Source of the DNA: Apus apus
Taxonomy: Eukaryota; Chordata; Aves; Apodiformes; Apodidae
DNA: 64,000 nucleotides
Direction of reading: 5' to 3'
Assembly: GCF_020740795.1 (NCBI RefSeq)
Contig: NC_067286.1
Location: 30,404,003-30,468,002, forward strand
The notes below the pieces were generated by a model that made no database searches, was not told the origin of the DNA, and saw only the letters and a program-made list of their open reading frames with translations. The number at the start of each line of letters is the position of its first letter. The stretch's first letter is position 1. The position numbers and the translations under genes are program-made. Shown here piece by piece: positions 24,301-39,300 of the stretch.

Positions 24301-27300
24301 GGAGATCTTTTGGAAGCATTGCACAGTCTGAAAAATTCTGGCTTGAAAATCTCCCTTGGTCTCCTTTCTTGTGCAGATGGAGATAATACATTTACTGGTC
24401 ACAGCAGGTTTGGAGTGGAGATGGAAAAATAAGAATCCTTTTTTTTTTCTATTAAATAGTGTCTTGATTCTCTTCCCCGTTGTCAACCAAAAAATTTCTC
24501 CACCCTTCTGTAAAAGTCTCTTTCCATCTTTATAATTGTAAAGGACTTAGAGGTGACTGGATAGAAGCATTCCATGTGCAATTACTAAGAGAAAAGTCAG
24601 AAACAGCCAATCCTCTTCCACCCAATATATAGAAGAGCTGAAAGTGTTTACACCAGCGTAATTTTTCAGGATAATAAAAAGTTCAGGTGCTTCCAGAACA
24701 GACCAGTTTTCACTCTCTATTTTCTAGTCTATATAAAGTTGCATTTGTCTGCACTTTGGGTGATATGATACACTGAGAAGCAAGGTGAGAAAAAGTTCCC
24801 AATCATGTTCAAATGCACACAGAACTTCAAATGCTGTTTTTCTCACAAGAAAACTCAGCGTCCTCATTTTCGGGCTGGGGGTCACATTCCTTCAGCACAT
24901 TTTAATGAAATATGGCTGTTTAATAGGATTTCTCAGCATGGTTCTTGTTCTGTTGGGAAATGTTCCTCCTTTTCATTCTCTTATTTCACTGTCTGACTCT
25001 CACTTTGCCTTCTATTTGTCCTCACTATAACACAAATTAAAACACCACTCCCATTGTCAGTCAGAGCCAAAACTAAAGCTAAAGGCAATAACTTATTGTG
25101 CATTCAACTAAAAATCGCTGTTCTCCAAATAACATTATGGATAACATCCATCTGGTTTGAAAACTAGTTCTGATTATGCAGAATAGCTCTTGGCTGGTCT
25201 TCTGCTAGCAGTGCCAGCTGTTGCTGTTGAATGATCAACAGGATCATGGTGCCAAATAGATTTTGTTCCTGGTTTCTTTCAACCCAAGGGAGAACAGTCT
25301 GACGGAACCAAAAAACATAGAGATTTTGACTATTGTTTCATATCCTCCTACTTGCAAAATTCTAGACTTCTGAAGTAACACTCTAGGTACAGCTCATAAT
25401 ACTTTAAAGCCATATATTATTACATATATGTTAGATGGACTGTTGCTAGCACTCAAAGATAACAACAAAATTGTCTGCCTTGTGGACACAACGCACAACA
25501 GCTGCGTGGCATGGGCACAGATTCAGTATGTTTGAAAGAAGAAAGCAACCTTAGGAGCTGTTTGGTGTAAGGATCTAACCAATCTGTTCTGATTACAGTA
25601 AAATATGAAGCCATCATTTACCCTATCTTTTGTCAGAAATCTTGCTTTTGCATCATTGATAGACATGAAACCTAGATCCAGAAAAGCCCAAATACTTTGG
25701 CCACAGACCTCTGAGGACAGTGACACCAGAGATGTTCAAAGCTGGGCTTTTATTATGCCACTGCCTCCTCTTAAGATATTGTGTGTGTGATGCACCTTGC
25801 CCCAGCTCAACCCTTTACACCCAGAACACATACCTGGGGCTCTTCCTTGCCACATCCACCTCTCTGAAGTAGGTCAACCTCCTGGTCTTAACTCCCATCC
25901 AGCCCCACTGACTTCCTGAGAAGCCCACTTGAACTAAGGAGTGGCTACATCCATGCACTGTTTGAAAACACTGCTCTCCCCCCAGCACTCACTCTTTGGG
26001 CTGTGAGTACCCATGGGAAACACACAAACTGGAAGGGAGTTTGTTCCCTCCAGCTTTGCTCTTTCACTTTGCACTTCTAAAGTTCCTACAGCAGAGTCCA
26101 TCTCCTTGAAACTCAGCCTCCCAAATACCAGAAGCCGGGCTTGGGTGACATCCTAGGTGGGGGGTTCTGCAAGCTGTCAACCCAGGAAGAACAAGACTCC
26201 ATCTCTGTCTTGCTCTGTTGCCATAAGCATGCCAGACATACTCTCAGATGACCGCGTTAGAAGTTGCTAGCTTCACTTTCCACACTGGCTAGGACCTGAC
26301 AGAGAAAGAATCAGTTCCCAAAGTAAGCACAAAACATTGCATTAGATGCAAGTGGCCCTTGTAGAAAAAGGATGAAGAAAGACTGGGATAGATTGCAAAG
26401 ATTACTGACTTTGAGCTAATTAAAATCCAATTTCAGTACTAACAATGATTCCTGTTTTGTTTATGGGAGGAAGGGACCGTAACAAGAGGCAACTTGAGCA
26501 TTGCAAGTAGAACTGGCTTTATAAGTAGAAATCTGAAGTGGGAGTTTGGGACTTCCAAAAAACCTCAACATTTCAGAGCATTTAAACTCAGATAAAAATT
26601 CAAATGCACTTCACTCACCTCATCCTTTCAGCTGCAAGGCAGTTCAGAATGGCAGCTGTGATTCAAATCAGTCTCTAGTTATTTGAAATGCTTAAACAAA
26701 ATCCTTACTTACAGTCAGTTGGCTAAATCATCTGCTAGGTCAAGTCCTTGATCTAAGTGCAGTTTGTTCACATAAGGTAATGGAAAACAACAGCTCACAT
26801 CCTTAAGTGTGTGTGCATGTGTTTATAATGAGCCTGTACATAATCAACACATCAAGGCTTCATGAATTGTATTCCAGCAGCAGAATGAGTCTGCTTGTGT
26901 TAGTGTGGATTAATCTCTCTTCTGGCTAATAGGGCTTGCACTCCACCCCCTTTCAAGGAACCTTTTTCCTTCCATGACAGGGGAGGAGGGGAAAGCTGAT
27001 TTTGGCAACTGCTGGAGTCCTCTCTGCTGCCAGGGAGAAAAATGCTGCAAAGCACCTAAGGGGAAGCTAAGTGACCTAATTACACAGCAAGGGGGTGAGT
27101 GATTACCAACAAAAAAAAAGGAGCAGGCAAGCACAGCTCACCTGGAATAACCTTGCAAAGCTAATCCAAACTCAAGAGTTTTCCCAGGGTATTCACAATG
27201 ACAGTTCTTCAAGACATTTCTGCATTAACCAACCCCCAAAGTCTACACAGGCTTTCCATAAATGGGCAAGACTGGATTTCTGTGCTTTCTTTCAGGAAGA

Positions 27301-30300
27301 ACTGAGTTTGGAGACTCATATAGCATTTAAAAGTACTGACAAAAGAGGATGCTGCTGAGAGGTAGTAGCAAGCTAAGCCATCTCTTACCTTTGGGCTACC
27401 AAAACAATAGATGTGTCAGAGAACACAGAGCCAGCATAGCCTTAGATGACATAAAATGTATTCTGTCTTGGCATCTTGGAAGGGCAAGAACTAGGGCTGA
27501 AACAAGTCCCATGCACTGTCTTCAAATGCTGCATTGTGAACTGTCATGTTCTGCCCAGTTCTGATAAGAAGGTACATCACATCTCTGTGAGGGCACCCTG
27601 GTCATTGCAGAGACCATTTCTTACCTTGTGATGTAAGGCAAGATGACTTATGTGTCCTGACAGATCAGGGATGCGCATCTTGGAAGCAGCATTTTGTTGG
27701 GAACACTGCTGCTGTGTATTTTTCCTCAGGGAGCAGTATGGGTGGAACATACAGTGCTCGATGTCAGTTAGTATTCCTCAAATGAGTTGCACATAAGCAG
27801 TTTTAAAGCTCTGTTAACATGTCCAAAGACAGCACAAAGAACACGGTTCTCTCACGTCTTAATAAGCAAACAAATGACAGCACACACCACCCTTCCCTTG
27901 GGTACCTCAAAGCACTTGCTGCTTTGTCTACTCTCTGACGCTGTGTTCCATCTATGCACCGATCCAGCTGAACATAAATGTATCCAAGGATAAAGGCTGG
28001 GGGGCTACTGAGCTGGAGCTAATCAGGCTGCTGCGGGTGCAGGCAGAGCAGACACCCCCACACCAGCATGGTCTGTGCTCCTGCTTTGGTGGTAGGCAAT
28101 CTCATTCATCTGAGCTCACAAAACAGACCAGAGAGGGAGATGCAGAACATGGAAGGGAATTTGATATGCTTTGACAGTACTAGGTTTGCTCCTACAGGCT
28201 GCACTGATGTAGGAACACTGGTATGTGGCAATAGAGGGATTAAAACCAGGTACAGCCACCTACCTGTCTGCCGTCTTTTTGATTGCAGGCTTCCAGTGTG
28301 GTTTGAGAGCCAGTAGAGAAGGAGGTAATGGAAAGACACTTGTCCTGCTGCCTAATTAGAGGGTCACTGAATACCCACTCCTTTGGCATAAGAAAAAGGA
28401 AGGTTCCATTAGGATCATAATAGTGATCAGGGAGGGAGAAAGATTTTTTTCTATCAGGTATTTCAAAAGCTTGTGTTATCTGTTCAACTCTTACTAAAGG
28501 CACCCTGGGAAGACTGTGGCAGCAGTCTTCACATGATCAAAAGTCTATACTTAAGCCTGGTGCATCATGACTATTTTAAAGCCAGCAGCTGGCTCTCCTG
28601 ACCATCTGAACTGTCTGATTAACTCTGTATCCCTTCCCACTCCCTGCTTTGCAGCTTTATAGATTTAGGCCTACACAGCAGGAAGGATCCTGACTCTTGA
28701 TTTACATGACGTGCAACTGCTTCTGCATATTTTACACAGCAGACATCTTCTGTAACAGGTTTCTGGGACCTATAGACTGTCAAGTGAAGCAAAACACATG
28801 CAAGCATGTCCACGGGCTAACATATATCACCAGCACACATCAAGCACAAGCTACTTCATTTTTTCTCTTCCCTCACTAGATGGATACCCGACCCAACCAA
28901 CTATTATTATTAGGTATTACACAAGGAAGCAATACAAAATGCAGTAAGTTTCAGAGATTTCAAATGGTTATGACATGGAACAATGAGTCAGATTAAATGG
29001 CATGTTGAATGCTGGCTGTAAACTGGTTTCCAACAGCTAACAGATGTGAACATATATTTTCTGGCATAAAATATCCTGCTGTGACCCTTAACTTTCTCAA
29101 GTTGCTTCCCTGCTGCTTTCAGTCACAAAAGAAGATGCTGAGTGCAAATCCTCAGCTGGCATAAACCAGCACAGCTCCACTGCAGTTAGGAGAGTTGCAC
29201 CAAATTACATCAGCTGGGGCCTTGGCTATTTAAACTCTATTTGAGCTTTAAACCAAAACGCAGCTGCAAAACAGCACGATTCAAGCCATCTGCAGCTATA
29301 ACTGAACTGACAGACGAAGGAACATTTCTGACCCTGGGAAAATCTCTTACCCACATGTGAGGGTACTAGCCAAGCACACCCCAGGACCAGTTCACATGGG
29401 TTGGACAATGAAGCAGAGCACACCCTAGCAACAGTCTGAGAACAGCTACATGACTCAAGCCTTGGTCATGTGCCTACTGCACAGGCTGATCACACCCCTC
29501 AGCATTCAAGCACTACCTGTTGCCTTTGAGCAATGAAAACCTTCCTACTCTGCCCGATTTCTGGGTCTGTTGAGTCAACAGAGCTCTAAGAGATGGGCAC
29601 AGCTTCCTTTTCTGCTTACTATTAACATCATTAACAAGGACAAATTCTTCCTTGGTACACCTCTGTACAAACCCACCGAGGCCAGAGATACCTTTTCCAT
29701 TTGCAGGTAATAAAAAAGGCAGAAGCAGGAACAAAGCACCAAAGTCTGCCTTACCTGAGTGACAGGTGGATTGTTCACTGTTCCTTTACAGATTCCCATG
29801 CCAGTCAATGTATTCCCTGTGGTATCCTGTGGTTGAGACTCCAGGCAGTTTCCTCCTTGTCTAATTATTCCTGGAATGAGCTCCTTTTCAGGAACCCTTG
29901 AAGTAAAATGACAGTTGCATGTCACTTTGTACACAGAAATGACCAAAGCACACACACATTTAGAAGGGCACAGCTGGCCCGTTACTGAAACAGTCCCCTT
30001 TATTTGCCAGAAAATTAACAATGAATGCTGGCTATTCCCTGGAAATGCCTGGAGAAGGCAAAAGTCAAAGGAGAACTTGGTCAAAGGGCTGGTACCCTTT
30101 TGTTTCAGAAGGCATAGGGTGCTTTAGGTGTATCCCAAGCAGTTCAGTGTGATGTCTATTCTAAGGCCATTGCCAGTAAAAAAACATATCCATACTGTTT
30201 TATCCTGCTTCTGCCTCCCTCTTTTCCAGAGCCTTCCCTATGAATATATGCTAGCACATATTCACTGTCTCATTGGCACCAATACAGGAAAGAACTGAGA

Positions 30301-33300
30301 ATGGACTCACTTGAGCTCAGGGTAGACATTCTCCAGATACCACTGGAAAGATTTACAGTTCAGTTTGCGTCGCTGCTCCACTCGGTCTGCAACACTGGAG
30401 ACACAGGTAGGTTGTTGAGAATAAGGTAGTGAACAGGAGGGAGGGCAACAGTGAACATGAGCCAGGAGGTTTGAGGGAGACTAAGATTTTTCCCCCTGCT
30501 CGTTCTCCTGCCTAGTTACTGCTGGGTTCAGAGCACTAGCTAGACCTGAGGTGAAAAGGAGAGAAGCAAGTGAAAGGAAACAGAAAAGGAAGACATCAGC
30601 ACCTTCAGAGACCAATTCTTGCGCTCCTTTGGCTCAGAATTTGGGGGTCATCATGAGCAGTCAACATGGTTTTACCAAGGGTAAGTCATGTTTGACTAAC
30701 CTCATAGCCTTCTATGAGGAAATTACTAGGTGGATAGATGATGGTAGAGCGGTGGATGTGGTCTATCTTGATTTCAGTAAAGCATTTGACACTGTCTCCC
30801 ACAGCATCCTTGTAGATAAGTTGATCAAGTATGGGTTTGATGATCAGGCAGTGAGGTGGATCAAGAACTGGTTGAAAGGAAGAAGTCAGAGAGTTGTAGT
30901 CAATGGGGCAAAATCTGGTTGGAGGCCTGTGACTAGTGGAGTCCCTCAGGGGTCGGTACTGGGACCGGTGTTGTTCAACATCTTCATCAACGACCTGGAT
31001 GAGGGTACAGAATGTACCCTCAGCAAGTTTGCTGATGACACCAAGCTGGGAGGAGTGGCTGACACACCAGAAGGCTGTGCTGCCATTCAGAGAGACTTAG
31101 ACAGGCTGGAGACTTGGGTGGGGAAAAACCTGATGAAGTTTAACAAGGGCAAGTGTAGAGTTCTGCATTTGGGGAAGAAAAATGTCATGCACCAGTACAG
31201 GTTGGGGGCTGACCTGCTGGAGAGCAGTGTAGGTGAAAGGGATCTGGGGGTCCTGGTAGACAAGAGGATGACCATGAGCCAGCAGTGTGCCCTTGTGTCT
31301 AAGAAGGCCAATGGCATCCTGGGGTGTATTAGCAAGGGTGTGGTTAGTCGGTCAAGAGAGGTTCTCCTCCCCCTCTATTCTGCATTGGTGAGGCAGCATC
31401 TGGAGCATTGTGTCCAGTTCTGGGCCCCTCAGTTCAAGAAGGACAGGGAACTGCTTGAAAGAGTCCAGCGCAGAGCCACAAAGATGATTAAGGGAGTGGA
31501 ACATCTCCCTTATGAGGAAAGGCTGAGGGAGCTGGGTCTCTTTAGTTTGGAGAAAAGGAGACGGAGGGGTGACCTCATCAATGTTTACCAATACGTAAAG
31601 GGTGAGTGTCAAGAAGATGGAGTTAAGCTTTTTTCAGTGATGACCAGTGATAGGACAAGGAGTAATGGATACAAATTGGAGCATAGGAGGTTTAAGGTGA
31701 ATATCAGAAAATTTTTTTTTACTGTGAGAGTGACAGAGCACTGGAACAGGCTGCCCAGAGAGGTTGTGGAGTCTCCTTCTCTGGAGACGTTCAAAACCCG
31801 CCTGGACGCCTTCCTGTGTGATGTGCTCTAGGTGACCCTACTCTGGTGGGGGGGTTGGACTAGATGATCTTTCGAGGTCCCTTCCAACCCCTATGATTCT
31901 ATGATTCTATGATGGCAGAGCCCAGGTCTTACAGTGTTAAATAATACATTGCAGAAAAACTACTGCAGGACCATGAAAGCATTTCTGTCTTTGAGTGCCC
32001 TTGTAGACCCATACCACGAAACTTACACAACCATCAGCTCCTGAAAAGGCCTAGAAAGAGTTGGTGCTCAGGTATATACAAACAGTTAATCTGTGTATGC
32101 TAGAGGTGAGGGAACACAGCAGCAGGTCTAGGCCCTGGTTGGGTTTCAGACCTGAAGAACAGTATTTGTTCTTACGCAGTTTTAGGAAAGAGGGCGAGTA
32201 TAAGGAGAAATTAACTCAGCATCCTGGTAACTCTGGTGCAGCAGTCCTCCCACTGCTGATCTGTTCATCTTTAGCTGGCTGAAGAAAACTGCTAAGCAGT
32301 GACACTAGGACTTTCCTCTTCAAGCCATACCACTACATTTGTCTTTCGGGAAGGACTTGTAACTGTACCCATGTTCCTTGCCACCCTCAGCCCACAGAGG
32401 CTACTGCCCATACTGTAGGAGAATGTACTTAGAACCTATATTCACATCAAAATTGTGGGGAAGTAGGGTCCATTTTAGGCCTAGTTGACAGTGATGGTGT
32501 TAGAGGTATTAGCATGCTAAAATCTAGATTTAATCCTGGTTCACAGGGCTGTTACAACAGGTCAAGAAACTTCCTGAAATCCAGTCCTACAGCTCTGCTC
32601 TGGCTCTTACTCAGCCAATGCTGCCAGTAAAGCCACTAGGAAGTCTATGTGAACAAGACTGCAGACTTTGACCCTTAAACCCATTAGCAATATATTCATG
32701 TCCCATATGCAATAGTTCTCTTCACAAGCAGCAGGGTTACTTGCTATTTGGCCCCAGCCCAGCTGCTGCCATCAGCTCAAAGACAGATAAATTAGGTAGG
32801 CAAAGCTGTACGTACCAAAATATGTAATGCATCATGATAATAAAGCATGATGTACAACAAAAAAGTGTTGGCTGTGAGGGTCAGACCAAACCTGCTTGTC
32901 ATCACAGAAGCAGGAGATGCATCATGACACGGTGCATGTAGCTACTTGAGATACAACCACATTCGCAAAGTCATTAAGCTGATACTACAACAATCACTTA
33001 CTCACAGGCAGATACAACTTACAGATATAACCCACAGATACACACCACTCCTGGGACTTTTTACATTTATTTGGGAGTTCTAGGGTTCTGTTAACACAGA
33101 CAGCAAGCTTCACCCCAAGTTTCGGTGTCCATCACTGATTTCTGGGTAACAAAGGATGCTTAAGCCCATAACAGCAAATCCCATGTGGCCTGGAGACAGC
33201 TTTAACAAAGGTGCTGTAAGGAGCACAACTCTGCAGAGAAGTGGGCTCAGCAGGTGCTGGAGATGAGTCACAACCTGTGTTTCTAAAGGAGAAGTCTCAC

Positions 33301-36300
33301 CATTGGCCGTGTTCTCTCCTGCCCTAAAAACCAGGCAAAACAGTCATTCACTCATCAGGAAAGACGGGAGTGCACCAAGTGCAACGCACCCCATGTGCCA
33401 GCTAACCGTGCTTGCCCCAGGATTTTGCATCCACACAGGAACTTTGGATCAAGCTCTAGTAACAGCACAGCTCACAGTTCCAGAGCAGCTGCATGCTGTG
33501 TTAGAAAACATTCTTAGCTATCCACTTCAAATGTCTAGCCTTTTCATTTAATTGTGGATCCCTTTGGCCTTCTGCTAACAAATGATTTATGAAGGGCTAC
33601 TGGGAGAAAAAATAAAGTGAATTAAAAGCAAACCTTGTTAGCCAGACACTCAAGCGGCAACTTCCCTGGCAAGCCAGCCATTCAGAGCATCTCTGTTTCT
33701 TGCACTTAGCCCCAGAGAAGATGCAAAAATGATGTCCTGCTAGCAAGGGGCTTACCAGAGCCCTCCTAACCAAGGTCTGGGGGCAGCTTACCTTCCAAAC
33801 GACTTGCCAATGGCAGATGGCCGGGCCTCATAGTAGTACTGCTTGTATTCATCCATCCACACCTCTGCTGTGCGCTTGGTGTTCCTGCATGGGGGTAGGA
33901 GATGCTTTGCTGAGTGCTGCTGGAGAATCTGCCCTTCCAGCAAGCAGGCACTGGGTGGGCAGACCCAAGGGCCATCTGCCAGGAGGGAGTGGGATCCCAA
34001 AGACGAAACACAGTGAGCAGTACAGATGGATATAGACTGAAGGTGTTAAGGCTACAAAGCCTTGCAAGGATGCCTCAGTTCAGAAGCTAAAATTTTAACA
34101 GCCAGTGTTTACCCTGCTCCTTTTGCAGAGACACCTGGACTGTCACCATCATCCTGTTTTACAGTATCCCTTTCCCCAGATTAGAATAACACCACCTTGG
34201 AAAGCACCTCTAGGTGTCACCTGGTCCAACGTCCTGCCCAAAGCAGGCTAGCTTCAGGTTATGTCATGTTGTTCAGGGCCTTGTCTGGTTGAGTTTTGAA
34301 ATCTCTATGGATGGAGATTTCACCACCTCTCTGGGGCCCTGCACCAGTGCTTCACTGCCTTCATTGTGAAGCACTTTGTCTCATCTTTTTTCTCTTTCCA
34401 TCTGTTCTGCAGTGGAAGTTGTCCTAAGTGCTTGTCTCAGAGCACATACAGCTCAGTAGGATCTCTGGACTCAAAAGCAGCTCTGAGACAACAGAGATGT
34501 CTATGGACTGCTGATACACAGGAACATGTTATAGGGTAGTACCCATGAAAGGCCAGGGTCCCTCTCTGGGGTACTGCTCCCCTGCTCCCTTGCAGACTAA
34601 GGAAGAACAAGACACACTAATACAAATGACAGAGAAGGGACCAGATTTTGTTCACAGAAAACAGCAACTCATCCTTCCCTTGAGAACAGATGATCAGCCA
34701 CAAGCTGTTCTCCTCTGTCATCAGGCAGGAAGACAACACAGGCTTATTTAGACATGGCCCAACAGCAAGGTGACCTGGCTGCTACCAGGAACTGCCCAAC
34801 ACCTACTTGATGTAAGTCAGTGCATTGCCCTCAGGAAAGTCATAGGGATGGCGCTTCCTGAACACGTGTCCTACTCGACTGCAGGGAACGATCTCCAAGC
34901 TGCCACCGCACATCCACACTCGGAAAGAGAGCTCTGCAAGAGACCCCAAGAGTCATACAGCTGCAGCAGATCAGCAGCATTTCCAAGAAGGGCAACTTCA
35001 GTAGTGTGCCGGAAAACCTTGCCCCTCTGTTCTAGATGTATTGCGTGCAACAGCAAAACCAGGAGAAGTGATGCCATGAGAGTGGAAAAACTGTTCTCCC
35101 TTTGTCAAAATGGAGGCAAATCCTTGTGGCTCAGAGACTTCCTAGCCTTCTGCAGTCCCACTCCTCTCTTTGGTCCCCTGAGCATTTCAATGAGGCACTT
35201 TTCCCTTTGACCAGATCCTTCTCATACCTCCAGGATGGCATTTGGCAACAGACTGAGATCACCCCCACACCCACCTTGTTTTAGAATTCTGTAACTTTCC
35301 AGCCCTGCTCATGAATTGAAAAATAAATAATTCACTGGGTAAATAAAATCATGAGAAGAAGAAAGGGAGTTTAAGAGACTAAGAAAAAGAAGAGTACAAG
35401 ATCAGGGCATAGGAAGTGAGCCAATGTCTAGAACAGAGTCCTCTCCCTTGTGCCCTCATGTTATCCATCCTACAATATCTTCTTGTTCTTGTTCTGCTTG
35501 GCTCTGTTAATAAGAAAAAAAAAAAAAGAAAAAAAGGTGGATGACTGGGTTACCATTTGTCACCAGTTGCCTCTCCTGAGGCGTGCCTCTGAGCACAGAA
35601 ATCACTCTAAGAGCGTGACTATAAAAATACAGAGAGAATCCTGCTACTTAAAGAAATCCAGCTAGTTGTGAAGCTAAACTCAGCATTTTGTCCAAGGATT
35701 AGAAGAACATGATCTTTGATGTACAGACACTTATTGGCATCACAGAAGAGATGTGACCTGGCTCAAGCTTACGGGTCTGTCCTTGCAAGTTTAATCACTG
35801 CCACACAGGAGGGGCCTTTCACTTGCATTTCATGTGGCAGCAAAAAAAGAAGAAGGAAGAAGAAAAATTAAAATTAGCTGGGTAGTTTGGCAGTCCTTAG
35901 CAAAAGGACTTCAAATAGTGTAGGCTAATGACTTCAAAAACTTTACTCAGCTGGGATCACCCTCCAGCAATGCCTGAATTATGAAGCTCTGATGTTTAGA
36001 AATTTTTAAAAAACTAAGTATGTATCCAGATCTAATGGCTCTTTCAAAGCCTGTACACACACTAACATCTTCCCAACCTTCATCTTTCTGCATAGCTTTC
36101 CTCCCTAGCTCCTGGGTTGTTTAAACAGTGTGGCTGGGGGGGGAGATTGGTGAAGATGGTGTATTTAATCTAGCTTCTAAGTGAAAAAAGATTTTACTAG
36201 ACGGCATTTTCTGGCATTTTTTACTAGCTCTTGTCTCTCCCTGACTCCTTCCTAGAGCTTATTATTTTCAGTCTCTTTTCAACAGGGATTTCCAGCTTCG

Positions 36301-39300
36301 AAGAGAAGGGCTTTAAAAACAAACAAAAAAAGGCCAAGACTTAAGTTTCTGCCTGGTGGTGTGTCCAGCTGGCATTTGCTCTCCTAGAATGAGGTTCTGA
36401 CTCACTCCGGCCTATAACAAAAACAAAACTCTCAGTCTAGCATGTGTAACTTAAAGAGATGTTCATTTCCCAAGAGAGGATTCCTCATGCCATACTAATA
36501 CACATACACTGCACATCTGGGTTTGCAAGTGACAGAATTCTTTAAAGAAGGGGTGAAAAAAATGCAAATTTTGGGCACAGCATAGAAAATGGAGATTAAA
36601 CGTAGTTTATTAAGGACTTCCATCCATCCTCTGATGGAAAGTCTAGAACTTTTTGCTGTATGTTTTCCAGGACATGACCTAGTTTGTATGTGTTTTAAAT
36701 GACTTAATCACTGTGGCTTTTCCCCATCACAGTGGAAAACAGAGGTTTATCAGCTCACATCCATCTGGAAGGATACTTAGGCATCTGATAATTGCTGCCT
36801 GATCATTTCTGTGTATCTGCTGCATGCATAGACCTTGTCAGGCACTCTGCCCTTCACATGCAGTCTCTTACCATGCTTCCTAACAGGAAAAAAGTTTCCA
36901 AAAAGTAGTTTTATTAAAAACAGCCTTCATGGGCAGGAAATGGCCCATCTCACCCATCCAAATTACCCAGAACCACTCTCCCACCCCATCTGCAAATAGT
37001 GACCTTATCCAAACAGTTTCTTTCCAAACAAAATTGCAATATTTAGTAAAAAAAAAGTGTTTCAGAACACTATCAGCATTTTTTTTCTGATGACAAAATC
37101 TAATTTTCAACTTAGCATTCTAGTACCTCCAGGTACTAGAAAACAGCATATTAATTCTACTTTAAAAGAGATTTATGTAGAAATCTGTGACATTTAGGGG
37201 AACGGCAGAAACAGAATACTTTTTTTTGGCAGCATTAGCTACAGAAAAGTCTATTTAAGTTGACTGCAAAACAGAGCAAGGCTTTTATCTCTTCAGCTCC
37301 ACCACATAATTTCTAAATGAATGCCCCAAATACTTGAGGTCTCTGTGAACCTCTTTTCAACACTCTTCTTCCTTTTGTCACTAACACCTGGTGACATTGC
37401 AGCATCCCTTCACATGGGACAAAGAGAGATGCCTGGAATATCTGTGCCACCATTAAGTGAAAGGAGATGGGTTTCAGCACCATGCCCTGTAAGTTAACAG
37501 TACTTGAGGCTAGCCTGGGCTTCTGAATTCCTCAGATACTTGTGATGCCCAAATCTGCTTCTAAATATTTGGATTCTGTATCTATTTGTACCCAAACTCC
37601 ACTTACAAAGAGGCTTGTTTTATTAGGAACAACATCCTTCTGGTCTATCAAGCTGGGAGAGCAACTCAGACTTATCTGGGAAAGAGGAACAGGTATAAGA
37701 GGAGAGCATAGGAGTGACTGTCCACTTGAGAGCTGGGGTGTCACAGACTGTCACATGAAGGACTGGAGGAATATTATCCACTTTAAATATCAGAAGGTTC
37801 CTTTTCTTACTTGTACTGTGGAAGCACTTGTATAACAGAGCAGATGCCTGTAAGAGAGTGACAGCCCTGATTGCAAAAAGCCTCCATACACTTTGCACAA
37901 AGCTGACAGCAGTACAATCCTGACCCACATGGGGACTACTTGACCATATCCTTAACCTTACATTGACATGCAGATCAGATCTCTCAAGAGGAGAGTTCTG
38001 GTAGTCAATGAAGACTGAAAAGTGGTTTTACGTTAGTGTCTTATTCCCCTGGAACACCCTAAACTTACCAAAATTTTCTCCTCCCCAGATGTCCATTTGA
38101 GTATCATATTTTCCCAGGTGGTTAAACCAGGACTTGTCAATCACAAAGATGCCTCCTGCTATGACAGGTGTTCTGGAAAAGAAAAAGCATAAGCCCACAC
38201 AAAACAATCATGTGTATATGTAGAACCACTGTCTTCATTTTAGAAGGCAGACAATTTGTCCAGGCCTGGCAAATCATATCTCATTTACAAGAGAAAAATA
38301 GTAGAGATGGAACATGAACCTGCAGGAGGTTTCTGAGAACCCTCTCACTAGATCATCCGTCTGCCTTTGTCAGATGGCCCTGCAAGCACTACATCAGTAA
38401 TTCTGTGTTTTTTGCATTTCTACAAATATGCACAGTGTGAAGGAATGACAGGAACATTGTCTGATGACTGTGTTCACTAAGTAGGCATAGTGTAAGAGAC
38501 TTAGCTGAATGTACTGCTCTGCTGTTAGCAAGCTGGTTGCTTCTGAAGACAAAACAGAAGCTCCCAAATCACACAGCAGAATTGAATGTTACTTTTATGA
38601 TACAAACAGGGAGCTGTCTGTCTATTTATACAAACACTGACTTTTTGTATCAAGATCTGTCACATTCTACACTCCTCAGAGCCATGTACACAGCAGCAAA
38701 GCTGGAAATAACTGTTCTAGTCAGCTGAGTCTGTTTTGTCCATGGACATACAGATTTGGGAGCGGAGGATAATTCTGTGCCCAAATTACTAGGCAAGATT
38801 CAGTTCCAAGGTCTGCTTTATACTTCCTGGGTGACTGTTTAGCTGCTTCATTCCTTAATTCTTCACCTGGAAGACGGAGGTAAATAAAACCCACCAAAGG
38901 GATTTCTGAAGCATTCAGAGTGTTGATTGAGACCACAAAAAAACCATATAGAAGAGGTGGCTTGTGGAGGTGGCATGTCTACAAGCCTATGAAAGTATAT
39001 ATTTGGTATTCCTAGAATTTTCAGGGAGTAATACTCCAAGAATTAGGGTGTAGCCCTCAACATATTCAGAAAAGAAAATTAAGAGTTTGTCATCATCAAG
39101 TGAACACTGGCATTTTGTTCTCAGCAAGGCAGTCTCTTGTGCAGTCTTTGTCACACAGGTGAAGGCTTAGTGAAGATATTTGGAGGACTGTATACAGTCC
39201 ATCAGAGACAGCTACCTTATAGACTGAGTTGGGTCTGTTCTGGACATCTTCTGCTCTATAGGAATCTGCTCCCACTTAAAGTGAAGGCTCCAGTCAAATC

